Below the pieces are notes generated by a model, which had not been told where the DNA came from, did no database searches, and was given only the letters and a program-made list of their open reading frames with translations. Of a DNA stretch of 64,000 nt, positions 49,916 through 58,075 are shown piece by piece. The stretch's first letter is position 1; every line of letters begins with the position of its first letter. Made by a program: the position numbers and the translations under genes. The stretch comes from Pseudonocardia sediminis (GTDB taxonomy: Bacteria > Actinomycetota > Actinomycetes > Mycobacteriales > Pseudonocardiaceae): the NCBI RefSeq assembly GCF_004217185.1, contig NZ_SHKL01000001.1, positions 6,136,001-6,200,000 on the forward strand. Direction: 5' to 3'.

Positions 49916-51190
49916 GTGACCACGACGACCGCTGCCGGCCGCAGCGCCGTACCGAGCCGGCTCCGGATCGCCCTGATCCTGGGCGCGCTGATCGCGCTCG
50001 GGCCGCTGACGATCGACACCTACCTGCCCGCGCTGCCCGCCGTGGGCGCCGACCTGGGCGCGTCCGAGACGACGGTGCAGCTCACGCTGACCGGCACCCT
50101 GATCGGGCTCGCGCTCGGCCAGATCCTGATCGGCCCGCTGTCGGACGCGTGGGGACGGCGCCGCCCGCTGATCGCCGGCGCCGCGCTGCACGTGCTGGCC
50201 TCGGCCGCCGTGTTCATCGCGCCGAGCATCGAGGTGCTGGGCGTGCTGCGGGTGCTGCAGGGCGTCGGCGCGTCGGCCGGGGCCGTCGTCGGCCTCGCGA
50301 TCGTGCGCGACCTGTTCGTCGGACGGGCCGCGGCGACGATGCTCTCCCGCCTGATCCTGGTGATGGGCGCGTTCCCGGTGATCGCACCGACCCTGGGTGG
50401 GGTCCTGCTGAACTGGGTCAGCTGGCGCGGGGTGTTCCTGTTCCTGGCCGTCTACGGGCTGGTCATGCTCGTCGTCGTCACGATGGGGCTGCCCGAGACG
50501 TTGCCGGCGCACCGCCGTCGCAGCGCCCGGTTCGGCCCGACCATGCGCACCTACGGCTCGCTGCTCAAGGACCGCCCGTTCGTCGGGCTGGTGCTGGTCG
50601 CCGGCCTGGCGATGGCCGCGCTGTTCAGCTACGTCTCCGGCGCGGCGTTCGTCTACCAGCAGCAGTTCGGGATGAGCCAGCAGGTGTTCGGGCTGTTCTT
50701 CGGCGCGGGCGCGATCTGGCTGGTCGTCGCCACCCAGCTCAACCCGGTGCTGCTGCGCTGGTTCGAGCCGCGCCAGATCATGACGGTCGCGATGATCGCC
50801 GGGGTGGGCGTCGGCGTCGTGGGGGTCCTGCTCGCCACGTTCGGCGTCGGCGGGCTGGCCGGCGTCGTCGGCCCCGTCTGGGCGCTGCTGCTGTGCTGCG
50901 GCTTCGTGCTCCCGAACGCCCCCGCGCTGGCGCTGGCCCGTCACGGCGAGGCCGCCGGGACCGCGTCGGCCCTGCTCGGGTCGCTGCAGTTCGGGATCGG
51001 CGCCGTGACCTCCCCGGTCGTCGGCCTGCTCGGCAACGACGCCCGGGCGATGGCGCTGTCGATGGCCGGCGCGATGGTGCTGGGGCTGATCGCGCTGGTC
51101 ACGGTCGTCCGGCCGTGGCAGCTGCCCGACATCAACGACGACGAGATGACCGAGGATCGCACCGACGAGACGGCCCCCGCCGCCGCCTGA
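49916..51190 (+). CDS. Bcr/CflA family MFS multidrug transporter
   Basis: A 424-residue protein with 12 predicted transmembrane helices. The first helix ends in the DHA1 Bcr/CflA motif DTYLPALPAVGADL; motif A appears as GPLSDAWGRRRPLIAG and motif B as LRVLQGVGASAGAVVGLAIVRDL. Related proteins export bicyclomycin, chloramphenicol or similar drugs by proton antiport. GTG 49916 is chosen for the GAGGGGG site 5 nt upstream. A hairpin of the GGACATCG family follows 9 nt after the stop. Confidence 0.9.
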   Translation: MTTTTAAGRSAVPSRLRIALILGALIALGPLTIDTYLPALPAVGADLGASETTVQLTLTGTLIGLALGQILIGPLSDAWGRRRPLIAGAALHVLASAAVFIAPSIEVLGVLRVLQGVGASAGAVVGLAIVRDLFVGRAAATMLSRLILVMGAFPVIAPTLGGVLLNWVSWRGVFLFLAVYGLVMLVVVTMGLPETLPAHRRRSARFGPTMRTYGSLLKDRPFVGLVLVAGLAMAALFSYVSGAAFVYQQQFGMSQQVFGLFFGAGAIWLVVATQLNPVLLRWFEPRQIMTVAMIAGVGVGVVGVLLATFGVGGLAGVVGPVWALLLCCGFVLPNAPALALARHGEAAGTASALLGSLQFGIGAVTSPVVGLLGNDARAMALSMAGAMVLGLIALVTVVRPWQLPDINDDEMTEDRTDETAPAAA

Positions 51191-51199
51191 GCCGACCCC

Positions 51200-51239
51200 G
51201 TGCGCGGACATCGCCGCTCCGGCGACGATGTCCGCGCAC
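51200..51239. repeat. Hairpin repeat, GGACATCG family, copy 2
   Basis: GTGCGCGGACATCG (51200-51213) and CGATGTCCGCGCAC (51226-51239) pair perfectly over 14 bp, 9 nt after the MFS stop codon. By position it can serve as that gene's terminator; by sequence it belongs with 28543-28582 and 61138-61177. Confidence 0.7.
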
Positions 51240-51249
51240 GACCTCGTTC

Positions 51250-51280
51250 TTGACCTGAAGTGAACTCCAGCTCGTAGCGT
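51250..51280 (+). promoter_or_regulatory. MerR/SoxR-type promoter with 19-bp spacer
   Basis: TTGACC (51250-51255) and TAGCGT (51275-51280) are separated by 19 bp, the overlong spacing used by MerR-family activators. The spacer carries the dyad CCTGAAGT/ACTCCAGC (6 of 8 symmetric), close to the SoxR operator pattern CCTCAAGT..ACTTGAGG. The -10 ends 7 nt before ATG 51288, so the mRNA should be leaderless. No MerR-family gene lies in the window. Confidence 0.55.
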
Positions 51281-51287
51281 CCCCGCC

Positions 51288-53159
51288 ATGAGCATGGACG
51301 CGAGCACATGGATGGCCCTGGAGAACGTGAGCCAGGACCCCGGACGCAACCGGCAGCCCGCCCGTGTCGTGGCCCGGCGGATCATGGAGTTCGCCCGGCC
51401 GCACCGACGGCGGATCTCCTGGTTCCTGCTGACCAGCGTCGTCGGGGCGGTGCTGACCGTCGCGACTCCGCTGCTGGCCGGCCGGGCCACCGACGCCATC
51501 ACCTCCGGAGCGGCCGCGTCGGTCGTCGCCGGCATCGCCGGGCTGATCGCGGTGATCGCCGTCGCCGAGGCGGTGGCGGGCCTGTTCGAGCGGTGGCTCT
51601 CGGCGAACCTGGGCGAGGGCCTGATCTGGCAGCTGCGCACGGCGGTGTTCGACCACGTGCAGCGGATGCCGGTCGCGTTCTTCACCCGCACCCGGACCGG
51701 CGCGCTGGTCAGCCGCCTCAACAACGACGTGATGGGCGCGCAGCGCGCGTTCAGCGACACGTTGTCCGGCGTCGTCGGCAACCTGGTCACGCTCGCCCTG
51801 ACGCTCGTGGTGATGCTGACGATCTCGTGGCCGGTCACGCTGCTGACGCTCGTGCTGCTGCCGCTGTTCGTCCTCCCGGCCCGCCGGATGGGACGTCGCC
51901 TGGCGGCCCTGCAGCGCGAGGCCGCCGAGCACAACGCGGCCATGAGCAGCCGGATGACCGAGCGGTTCTCCGCGCCCGGCGCGACCCTGATCAAGCTGTT
52001 CGGGCGCCCGGAGCAGGAGTCGGTCGAGTTCGCCGACCGGGCCGAGCGGGTGCGCGCGATCGGGGTGCGCTCGGCGATGGTCCAGTGGATCTTCGTGACG
52101 GCGCTGACACTGGCGTCGTCGCTGGCGATCGCCCTGGTCTACGGCCTGGGCGGGTACTTCGCCCTCGGTGGCGCGCTGCAGGCCGGTGACGTCGTCGCGC
52201 TGGCGCTGCTGCTGACCCGCCTCTACGCCCCGCTGACCGCGCTGGCCGGGGCCCGGATCGAGATCATGAGCGCCCTGGTCAGCTTCGAGCGGGTGTTCGA
52301 GGTGCTCGACCTGGAGCCGATGATCGCCGACGCGCCGGACGCCCGCCCCGTCCCCGACGGCGGGGTGTCGGTGCAGTTCGACCACGTCCGGTTCGGCTAC
52401 CCGACGGCGGAGAAGGTCTCGCTGGCCTCGCTGGAGGAGGTCGCGACCCTGGACACCCGCGGCGGTGAGGAGATCCTGCACGACGTCTCGTTCACGGTGC
52501 GTCCGGGCGCGATGGTGGCGCTCGTCGGCTCGTCCGGGGCCGGGAAGTCGACGGTGGCACAGCTGCTGGCGCGCCTCTACGACGTCGACTCCGGAGCGGT
52601 GCGCCTGGCCGGGCACGACGTGCGCGAGCTGACCGGGGAGTCGATCCACCGGGCCGTCGGGTTCGTGACCCAGGACGGGCACCTGCTGCACGACACGATC
52701 GCGGCCAACCTGCGGATCGGTGCACCGGACGCGACGGATGCGCAGCTGTGGGACGCTCTGGAACGGGCACGCCTCGGCGACCTGGCCCGCTCGCTACCGG
52801 ACGGGCTGGGGACCGTCGTCGGCGAGCGCGGCTACCGGCTCTCCGGCGGGGAACGGCAGCGCATCACGATCGCGCGGCTGCTGTTGGCGAAGCCCCGCGT
52901 CGTCGTCCTTGACGAGGCGACGGCGAGCCTGGACTCGACGTCGGAGGCGGCGGTGCAGGCCGCGCTGACCGAGGCGCTGGCCGACCGGACGGCGATCGTG
53001 ATCGCGCACCGGTTGTCCACGATCCGTCAGGCCGACGAGATCCTGGTCCTGGAGGCCGGACGGGTCACCGAGCGCGGGACGCACGCGTCGTTGATCGCCC
53101 GCGAGGGCCGCTACGCCGAGCTGCACCGCACCCAGTTCGCCGAGCCGGTCGCGGCGTGA
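51288..53159 (+). CDS. ABC exporter, fused permease and ATPase (MsbA/multidrug type)
   Basis: A 623-residue half-transporter. Six transmembrane helices (about residues 40-330) contain the FFTRTRTGALVSRLNNDV coupling region. The ATPase domain has Walker A GSSGAGKST, Q-loop VTQDG, signature LSGGERQR, Walker B VVVLDEATA and the switch His in IAHRLST. A 20-residue insert before the ATPase strand (EKVSLASLEEVATLD) is unusual. It should work as a homodimer exporting a hydrophobic drug or lipid. Transcription from the MerR/SoxR-type promoter suggests induction by redox-active or toxic compounds. Confidence 0.92.
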   Translation: MSMDASTWMALENVSQDPGRNRQPARVVARRIMEFARPHRRRISWFLLTSVVGAVLTVATPLLAGRATDAITSGAAASVVAGIAGLIAVIAVAEAVAGLFERWLSANLGEGLIWQLRTAVFDHVQRMPVAFFTRTRTGALVSRLNNDVMGAQRAFSDTLSGVVGNLVTLALTLVVMLTISWPVTLLTLVLLPLFVLPARRMGRRLAALQREAAEHNAAMSSRMTERFSAPGATLIKLFGRPEQESVEFADRAERVRAIGVRSAMVQWIFVTALTLASSLAIALVYGLGGYFALGGALQAGDVVALALLLTRLYAPLTALAGARIEIMSALVSFERVFEVLDLEPMIADAPDARPVPDGGVSVQFDHVRFGYPTAEKVSLASLEEVATLDTRGGEEILHDVSFTVRPGAMVALVGSSGAGKSTVAQLLARLYDVDSGAVRLAGHDVRELTGESIHRAVGFVTQDGHLLHDTIAANLRIGAPDATDAQLWDALERARLGDLARSLPDGLGTVVGERGYRLSGGERQRITIARLLLAKPRVVVLDEATASLDSTSEAAVQAALTEALADRTAIVIAHRLSTIRQADEILVLEAGRVTERGTHASLIAREGRYAELHRTQFAEPVAA

Positions 53160-53254
53160 GCGGTGACGGTCGGGGCGTGAGCCGTGCCGGCTGCGCGACG
53201 TGCTCCGCACCCCGGGGACATCAGTGTCGATGCGCGGCTCCGCAGGTTTCGCGC

Positions 53255-53806
53255 TCAGTCACCAGGGGTGCGGAAGTCCTCCGGGGAGACGTCGGCGATG
53301 AACTCCTTGAACTCGCGCAGCTGTTCCTCCGGCGCCGCGGTGGACTCGGTGCCGGTGGCCGCCCGGGTCTGGGCGCCGATCCCGGCCGCGTCCTCGGCGT
53401 CCGGCGGGAGCAGCTCGTCGACCTGCTGGCCGACCTCGTCGAGCACGTGCTCGGCGATCCCGATCGGCAGCTTGTCCCGGACGGCGATCGACAGCGCGTC
53501 GCTCGGCTTGACCTCGACCCGCTCGCCGGCGTCGAACACCAGCTCCGCGGTGTAGACGCCGTCGGTCAGGTCGCTGATCTCGACGCGTTCCAGGGTGTGC
53601 CCGAGCTTCTCCAGGACCGGGACCAGCACGTCCTGGGTGAGCGAGGTCGTCTCCCCGTCCCGGGGGCCGATGGCGATCACCTCGGCCTGGGCCGGGCGCA
53701 GGAAGATCGGCACGCACCGGGTGCCCTCGATCTCCCCGAGCAGCAGGACCGGCTGCCGCGACCGGGCGTGCACGATCAGCCTCAGGACATGCATCGCCTT
53801 GCTCAC
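53255..53806 (-). CDS. Bifunctional nuclease (DUF151) family protein
   Basis: A 183-residue protein whose first 140 residues match the DUF151/BFN domain: RCVPIFLRPAQAEVIAI, then TQDVLVPVLEKLG, VYTAELVFD and VKPSDALSIAVR. The family is widespread and conserved in actinomycetes; the plant founder has nuclease activity, while the bacterial role is unclear. GTG 53806 is favoured by GGAGG 7 nt upstream over ATG 53794. The C-terminal 40 residues are an acidic, less conserved tail. Confidence 0.85.
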   Translation of the reverse strand: MSKAMHVLRLIVHARSRQPVLLLGEIEGTRCVPIFLRPAQAEVIAIGPRDGETTSLTQDVLVPVLEKLGHTLERVEISDLTDGVYTAELVFDAGERVEVKPSDALSIAVRDKLPIGIAEHVLDEVGQQVDELLPPDAEDAAGIGAQTRAATGTESTAAPEEQLREFKEFIADVSPEDFRTPGD

Positions 53807-53892
53807 GCGGCGCCTCCGGGACGTGGAAGAAACACGAATTCTCTCCGCATCGGACAGTGATGGGCGTCTCATCGCGAGACGCCTCGTCGACT

Positions 53893-54630
53893 TCAGCCCC
53901 GGCCGATGAACGGCATCGTCGTCGCGGTGATGGTCAGGAACTGGACGTTGGCCTCCAGCGGCAGCCCGGCCATATAGAGCACCGCGTCTGCGACGTGCCG
54001 GGCGTCGAACGTCGGCTCGCCGCGGACGGTGCCGTCGGCCTGCTTCGCCCCGGTCGCGATCCCGGCCGTCATGTCGGTGGCCGCGTTGCCGATGTCGATC
54101 TGCCCGCACGCGATCCCGAACGGGCGCCCGTCCAGCGACAACGAGCGGGTCAGGCCGGTGATCGCGTGCTTGGTCGCGGTGTAGGCCGCGCTGCCCGGCC
54201 GCGGGACGTGTGCGGAGATCGAGCCGTTGTTGACGATCCGGCCGCCCTGCGGGTCCTGCGCGCGCATCGCCGCGAACGCCTCCCGGGCACAGAGGAACGA
54301 CCCGGTCAGATTGGTGTCCACCGCCGCCCGCCACTGCGCGACGTCGACCTCGTCCGGCGTCCCGGACGGGCCGAACGTGCCGGCGTTGTTGACCAGCAGG
54401 TCCACCCGTCCCCACCGCTGCTTCACGGCCGCGAACAGCGCGGCGACCGAGCTCTCGTCGCCGACGTCGGTCGGGACGACGAGCGCGTCCGCGTGCCCGT
54501 CGGCCGTCGCCTCGAGCGCCTCGGCCCGCCGCCCGGCCAGCGCCACCCGGTACCCCGCCCCGAGCAGCGCCTGCGCCACCACCTGCCCGATCCCGGATCC
54601 CGCTCCCGTCACCACCGCCACGTCAGCCAT
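53893..54630 (-). CDS. SDR family oxidoreductase
   Basis: A 245-residue classical SDR: VVTGAGSGIG at the N-terminus, LAGRR after strand 2 (Arg suggests NADPH), NNAGTFG, catalytic Ser in NNGSISAH and YTATKHAITGL. ATG 54630 has GAGGG about 8 nt upstream. Substrate unknown. It is divergent from the APH-type kinase gene across only 47 bp. Confidence 0.87.
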   Translation of the reverse strand: MADVAVVTGAGSGIGQVVAQALLGAGYRVALAGRRAEALEATADGHADALVVPTDVGDESSVAALFAAVKQRWGRVDLLVNNAGTFGPSGTPDEVDVAQWRAAVDTNLTGSFLCAREAFAAMRAQDPQGGRIVNNGSISAHVPRPGSAAYTATKHAITGLTRSLSLDGRPFGIACGQIDIGNAATDMTAGIATGAKQADGTVRGEPTFDARHVADAVLYMAGLPLEANVQFLTITATTMPFIGRG

Positions 54631-54677
54631 GCCGATCACCCTCGCACCCTCCTCCCGCAGGCGGGAAGGTGTTCACC

Positions 54678-55460
54678 ATGCGGGTGGAGCTCGACGGTGG
54701 ATGGGACAGCGCGGCGGCGGTCGTGGACGGCGTGTGGCTGGAGCGGACGGCGCGGCGACCCGACGTCGAACCGTGGCTGCGCACCGAGACGCGGCTGCTG
54801 CCCTGGCTGGGCCCGCGGCTGCCGCTACCGGTGCCGCGACCGGAGGTGGTCGGTGAGAACCCGCTGGTCGTGCGGCACCGGATGCTGCCCGGCGAGCCGA
54901 TCTCCGCCGACCCGGAGCCCGGGCTCGGAACCGCGCTGGGCGGGTTCCTGCGCGCACTGCACGCCACGCCGGCCGACGGGGCGGTCGCGCTGGGCGTCCC
55001 CGGACCGGAGCGGACCCGGCCGATGCGCGCGGCGTCGATCCACCGGTTCCGGACCGTCGTCGTGCCGATGCTGGACCCGGACGTGCGCCCCGGGGCGACG
55101 GCACTGTGCGACCGGATGGCCGTGGCACCGATCGCGGGCGTCCTGCACGGCGACCTCGGCCCGGACCACGTCCTCGTCGACGACGGGCGGATCAGCGGGA
55201 TCATCGACTGGAGCGACACCCGCGTCGGCGACCCGGCCAAGGACCTCGCCTGGGCGCTGCACACCGCTCCGCGCGCGTTCGCCGACGCCGTCGCCGCGGC
55301 CTACGGCCCGACCGCCGACGAGGTGCTGCGGGCGCGGGACTGGCTCCGGATCGGGCCGTTCTACGCCGTCACCCACGGGCTGGACACGGCCGACGACACC
55401 CTGGTCACGGACTCGCTGCGCGACCTGACCGGCTCTCTCACCGAGTCTGCCGAGCTCTAG
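54678..55460 (+). CDS. Aminoglycoside phosphotransferase (APH)-like kinase
   Basis: A 260-residue protein kinase-like fold enzyme. The catalytic loop is LHGDLGPDHVLVDDG and the metal loop IIDWSDTRVGDPAKDLAW. In the HxDxxxxN motif the last Asn is replaced by His, a variant seen in a subgroup of APH proteins. N-terminal substrate-facing residues are short, so the protein is smaller than true aminoglycoside kinases. It may phosphorylate an antibiotic or a metabolite; this cannot be decided here. GGAAGG lies 8 nt before ATG 54678. Confidence 0.8.
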   Translation: MRVELDGGWDSAAAVVDGVWLERTARRPDVEPWLRTETRLLPWLGPRLPLPVPRPEVVGENPLVVRHRMLPGEPISADPEPGLGTALGGFLRALHATPADGAVALGVPGPERTRPMRAASIHRFRTVVVPMLDPDVRPGATALCDRMAVAPIAGVLHGDLGPDHVLVDDGRISGIIDWSDTRVGDPAKDLAWALHTAPRAFADAVAAAYGPTADEVLRARDWLRIGPFYAVTHGLDTADDTLVTDSLRDLTGSLTESAEL

Positions 55461-55708
55461 CAGCAATGCCATACACACGTAGACGGCGCGATCGACCGCG
55501 CTCGATCACCTCCTCTACCGATCTCTAGCGAGCGCCCGAGAAATACTTAGATCATCACATCCGCACCCCTGCCCACGAGCCGCGCGCCCTGCAGCAGGTG
55601 CGCATCGCCGGCAGGGGTGCGGATCGGGTCGGTAGCGTTCTATCGCACTGTCTAGTGATGCGCGTAGAGGGTCGTATGGGGCGCGATCGCCGGACGATCG
55701 GGCTGTCT
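55461..55708. other. Gene-free gap, relatively A+T-rich, rich in CTAG
   Basis: This 248-bp stretch between the APH-like and AraC genes has no plausible gene. CTAG, usually rare in G+C-rich genomes, occurs several times around here (for example in TCTCTAGCGAG and GTCTAGTGATG). An inverted repeat at 55559-55624 lies in its centre. The composition suggests decayed or foreign sequence. Confidence 0.45.
55559..55624. repeat. Inverted repeat, GATCCGCACCCCTGC family, copy 2
   Basis: ATCCGCACCCCTGCC (55559-55573) and GGCAGGGGTGCGGAT (55610-55624) are perfect 15-bp arms; the 36-nt loop has an inner CCCTGCAGCAGG dyad. It matches the element at 43809-43857. Confidence 0.7.
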
Positions 55709-56689
55709 TCAGCCTTCTAGGTTCGCCGCTAGAGACGTCGATACCGCCCGATCTCGGCGGCGCAGGGCTCCCGGCGACTCCCCGACGGTCCGGCTGAACG
55801 CCCGGCTGAACGCCGCCTCCGACCGGTAGCCCAGGCGCCCGGCCAGCTCCGCCACCGTCGCATCACCGGAGGTCAGGGCGTCGGCGGCGACGTGCATTCG
55901 CCACCGCGTCACGTACGCCATCGCCGGCTCACCCACCAGGTCGGTGAACCGCGCCGCGAACGCCGACCGGGACATCGACGCCGTCGCGGCCAGCGAGGTG
56001 ACCGTCCAGTCCCGGGACGGGTCGCGGTGCACCTGGGCCAGGACGCGCCCGACGCGGTCGTCGGCCAGGGCGCCGAGCCAGCCCGTCCGCGCGGCCGGGT
56101 CGTTCGCCAGCCACTGCCGCAGGGCCTGGATGACGAGCACGTCGGCCAGCCGGGTGATCACCGCCTCGCCGCCGGGCCGCAGGTCCTCCACCTCGGCCGC
56201 GATCAGGCGCAACGTGTCGTGGCAGCGGTCGGCGCCCGCCGTCGCCTCGACCCGGATCAGCCCCGGCAGCAGGTCGAGGAGCCCGCGCGCGGCCGGGTGC
56301 TCGAAACGGACGGCGCCGCACACCATCCGGGTCGCCTCGCCGTCGCCGCCGTGGCGCAGCAGCGCGTAGCGGTCGTCGAGCATCGGGTGCGGGATGGAGC
56401 GGATGTCCGGGGTCGCGACGCCGGGCGCGCCGCGCAGCCGGTGCTCGTCGCCGCGCGGGACGAGCACGAGCTCCCCGGGCCGCATCGTCACCGTCTCGCC
56501 GCCGGTCACCTCCAGCTCACAGGCACCCGAGGTGACGACGTGGAACCACAGGCACCCGGGCGTCGCCGGCAGCGTCATGCCCCAGGGCGCGGTGAGCTCG
56601 GAACGGCAGTAGAACGTGCCGCTCATCCGCAGCACGTGCAGCGCCTCGCCGACCGGGTCGGTCACCGCCCACGGGGGTTGCTCGTCCAC
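55709..56689 (-). CDS. AraC family transcriptional regulator with cupin sensor
   Basis: The protein has 326 residues. The N-terminal cupin_6-type domain (about 15-180) includes LWFHVVTSGACELEV and ELVLVPRGDEHRLRG. The C-terminal double helix-turn-helix (about 225-320) has WTVTSLAATASMSRSAFAARF and VAELAGRLGYRSEAAFSRAFSR. GTG 56689 starts the protein. Members next to DUF1772 or NmrA-like genes usually control them, and here the divergent unit at 56827 is just that, in reduced form. Confidence 0.88.
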   Translation of the reverse strand: MDEQPPWAVTDPVGEALHVLRMSGTFYCRSELTAPWGMTLPATPGCLWFHVVTSGACELEVTGGETVTMRPGELVLVPRGDEHRLRGAPGVATPDIRSIPHPMLDDRYALLRHGGDGEATRMVCGAVRFEHPAARGLLDLLPGLIRVEATAGADRCHDTLRLIAAEVEDLRPGGEAVITRLADVLVIQALRQWLANDPAARTGWLGALADDRVGRVLAQVHRDPSRDWTVTSLAATASMSRSAFAARFTDLVGEPAMAYVTRWRMHVAADALTSGDATVAELAGRLGYRSEAAFSRAFSRTVGESPGALRRRDRAVSTSLAANLEG

Positions 56690-56826
56690 GTCGGCCAGCG
56701 TCCACCTCCGGCGACCCGTCGTCCACCACTACTGGACGATCGAGCAGGAAGAACGGACTCCCAGTCATTCTCCGTCCCCGTTCCAGCCGAGACAGTGGAC
56801 GCACACCACCGACCGAGGAGTTGGAC

Positions 56827-56910
56827 ATGATCACTGTTCTGGGAGCGACCGGGAACACCGGCGGACGGGTCGTCGAGCGGCTGCGCGCCGGGGCGGAGGC
56901 GGCCCGATGA
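56827..56910 (+). pseudogene. Remnant of NmrA-like NAD(P)-binding oxidoreductase
   Basis: The 27-codon frame starts with ITVLGATGNTGGRVVERL, a perfect first strand, glycine-rich loop and helix of an NmrA/atypical SDR Rossmann fold. It then ends after RAGAEAAR, where about 250 residues are missing. It keeps a good start (GAGGAG 7 nt upstream) and a 4-nt ATGA overlap with the DUF1772 gene. An internal deletion in a two-gene operon is the simplest explanation; the stub may now act as a leader for its neighbour. Confidence 0.65.
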
Positions 56911-57380
56911 ACACCCTGCAGGTCGTCCGCGTCCTGACCGGGGCCGCGGCCGTCGGATCGGGCCTGCTCGGCGGGGTCTACCTGGCGTTCTCGACGGCGG
57001 TGATGCCCGCCCTGGCCCGGCGCCCACCGGCCGAGGCGACGGCGGTGATGCAGGAGGTGAACCGCGTGATCCTGAACCCGGTGTTCGGGACGCTGTTCAC
57101 CGGGACGGCGCTGGCCTGCCTGGCCACGGCCGCGTCACCGCTGGTCGCCGGCGGCGCCGGGAGCGGCTGGCGGGTCGCCGGCGGGGTGGCCGGGCTGGCC
57201 GCGTTCGTCCCGACGTTCGCCGTGAACATCCCGCTGAACACCGGTCTGGACCGCGACGGCGTCGTGGCCTGGGCCGGGTTCGCGCAGCATTGGACGCCGT
57301 CCAACCACCTCCGGGCGGCCCTTTCGGTCCTCGCCGCGGTCCTGCTCCTGCTCGCGGTCCCGGCGTCCGGTTCCGCGTGA
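56907..57380 (+). CDS. DUF1772 (anthrone oxygenase-like) membrane protein
   Basis: A 157-residue protein with four hydrophobic segments (about 8-30, 55-75, 85-105, 130-155). The pattern GGVYLAFSTAVMPAL in helix 1 and the polar loop FVPTFAVNIPLNTGLD with W...HWTPSNHLRA before the last helix fit DUF1772, whose fungal relatives oxidise anthrones. It overlaps the upstream stub by ATGA and is probably controlled by the divergent AraC regulator. Bacterial function unknown. Confidence 0.8.
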   Translation: MNTLQVVRVLTGAAAVGSGLLGGVYLAFSTAVMPALARRPPAEATAVMQEVNRVILNPVFGTLFTGTALACLATAASPLVAGGAGSGWRVAGGVAGLAAFVPTFAVNIPLNTGLDRDGVVAWAGFAQHWTPSNHLRAALSVLAAVLLLLAVPASGSA

Positions 57381-57690
57381 CACGTAGCCTCCTGCTCGGC
57401 GTGACGCGGGATCGGCCGGCCGTGCGCGCTCGGCGATCGGCCCGCCGGGCGCTCGGCGTCGTCCCGCGATCGCGGCCGCACGCGCGTCGCGACGCCCGGC
57501 GCGCATCGGGACGATCGGCGCGCGGCTGGGCCGGCCGGTACCGGGCAGGGCGGCCGGTGCCGGGTGAGGTGGTGCCGGGTGCCGGAGGTCTCCCCGGCTG
57601 GGGATGGATTTCGGGGCGGGCGGGCGTGCACCCTGGACGCCTGGCCCGCTTCCCCCGGTCCGGAGAACGTCCGTCCGGCCCCGGGGGAAC
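57381..57690. other. Intergenic region, 310 bp, no gene seen
   Basis: No frame here has a convincing start or codon pattern. The left half is full of short CGATCG and GCGCGC palindromes without a dominant hairpin. The right end supplies GGGGGAA, the ribosome binding site of the following small gene. Confidence 0.4.
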
Positions 57691-57969
57691 ATGCACAGCC
57701 ACGAACGACGTCGTCGCGACGCCCTGCGCGCCGACCGCGAGGCCGTCCTGGCCGCCGCGGTCTGGCTCCGGCACGAGGCCGTCCAGCAGCAGTACGCGGG
57801 CCTGCAGGCCCCCGAGCACGCCTACGCCCTGGCGTCGGTGCTCGAACTGCTCGCGACCCGGATGGCCGATCTCGACCCGCCGGTGCGGACGCATGTGGTC
57901 CGGGTCTGCCGCGAGCTGATCGGGGATCCGATGGACCGCCCGGCCGTGCGCCGAACCCGGCGGAGGTGA
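57691..57969 (+). CDS. Small hypothetical protein
   Basis: A 92-residue, mostly alpha-helical, charged protein: a basic start (HERRRRDALR), a helix with AVWLRHEAVQQQYA, a central EHAYALASVLELLA helix and a basic end (RRTRRR). GGGGGAA lies just before ATG 57691. Codon third positions are G/C-biased as in real genes, which supports coding. No family recognised; no membrane segment. Confidence 0.5.
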   Translation: MHSHERRRRDALRADREAVLAAAVWLRHEAVQQQYAGLQAPEHAYALASVLELLATRMADLDPPVRTHVVRVCRELIGDPMDRPAVRRTRRR

Positions 57970-57988
57970 TCCACCGGGTCCGGCGAAG

Positions 57989-58008
57989 TTGTCCACACCT
58001 GTGGATGG
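57989..58008. other. Inverted pair of DnaA-box-like sequences
   Basis: TTGTCCACA at 57989-57997 equals the high-G+C DnaA-box consensus. TGTGGATGG at 58000-58008 is a 7/9 match to its reverse complement, 2 nt away. They lie downstream of the small hypothetical gene, between it and the convergent POT transporter gene. No replication genes are in the window, so this is not the origin; it could be a DnaA-binding or regulatory site. Confidence 0.35.
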
Positions 58009-58075
58009 AGATGGGGACAGCTCGAACGCGTGTTCGGCGTCTCACTCTCCGCCGCAGGTCAGCGCAGCTATCAGC

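Noticed and set aside
57989..58008. Chromosomal origin of replication
   Set aside because: Only one pair of DnaA-box-like sequences, and no dnaA, dnaN or gyr genes nearby.
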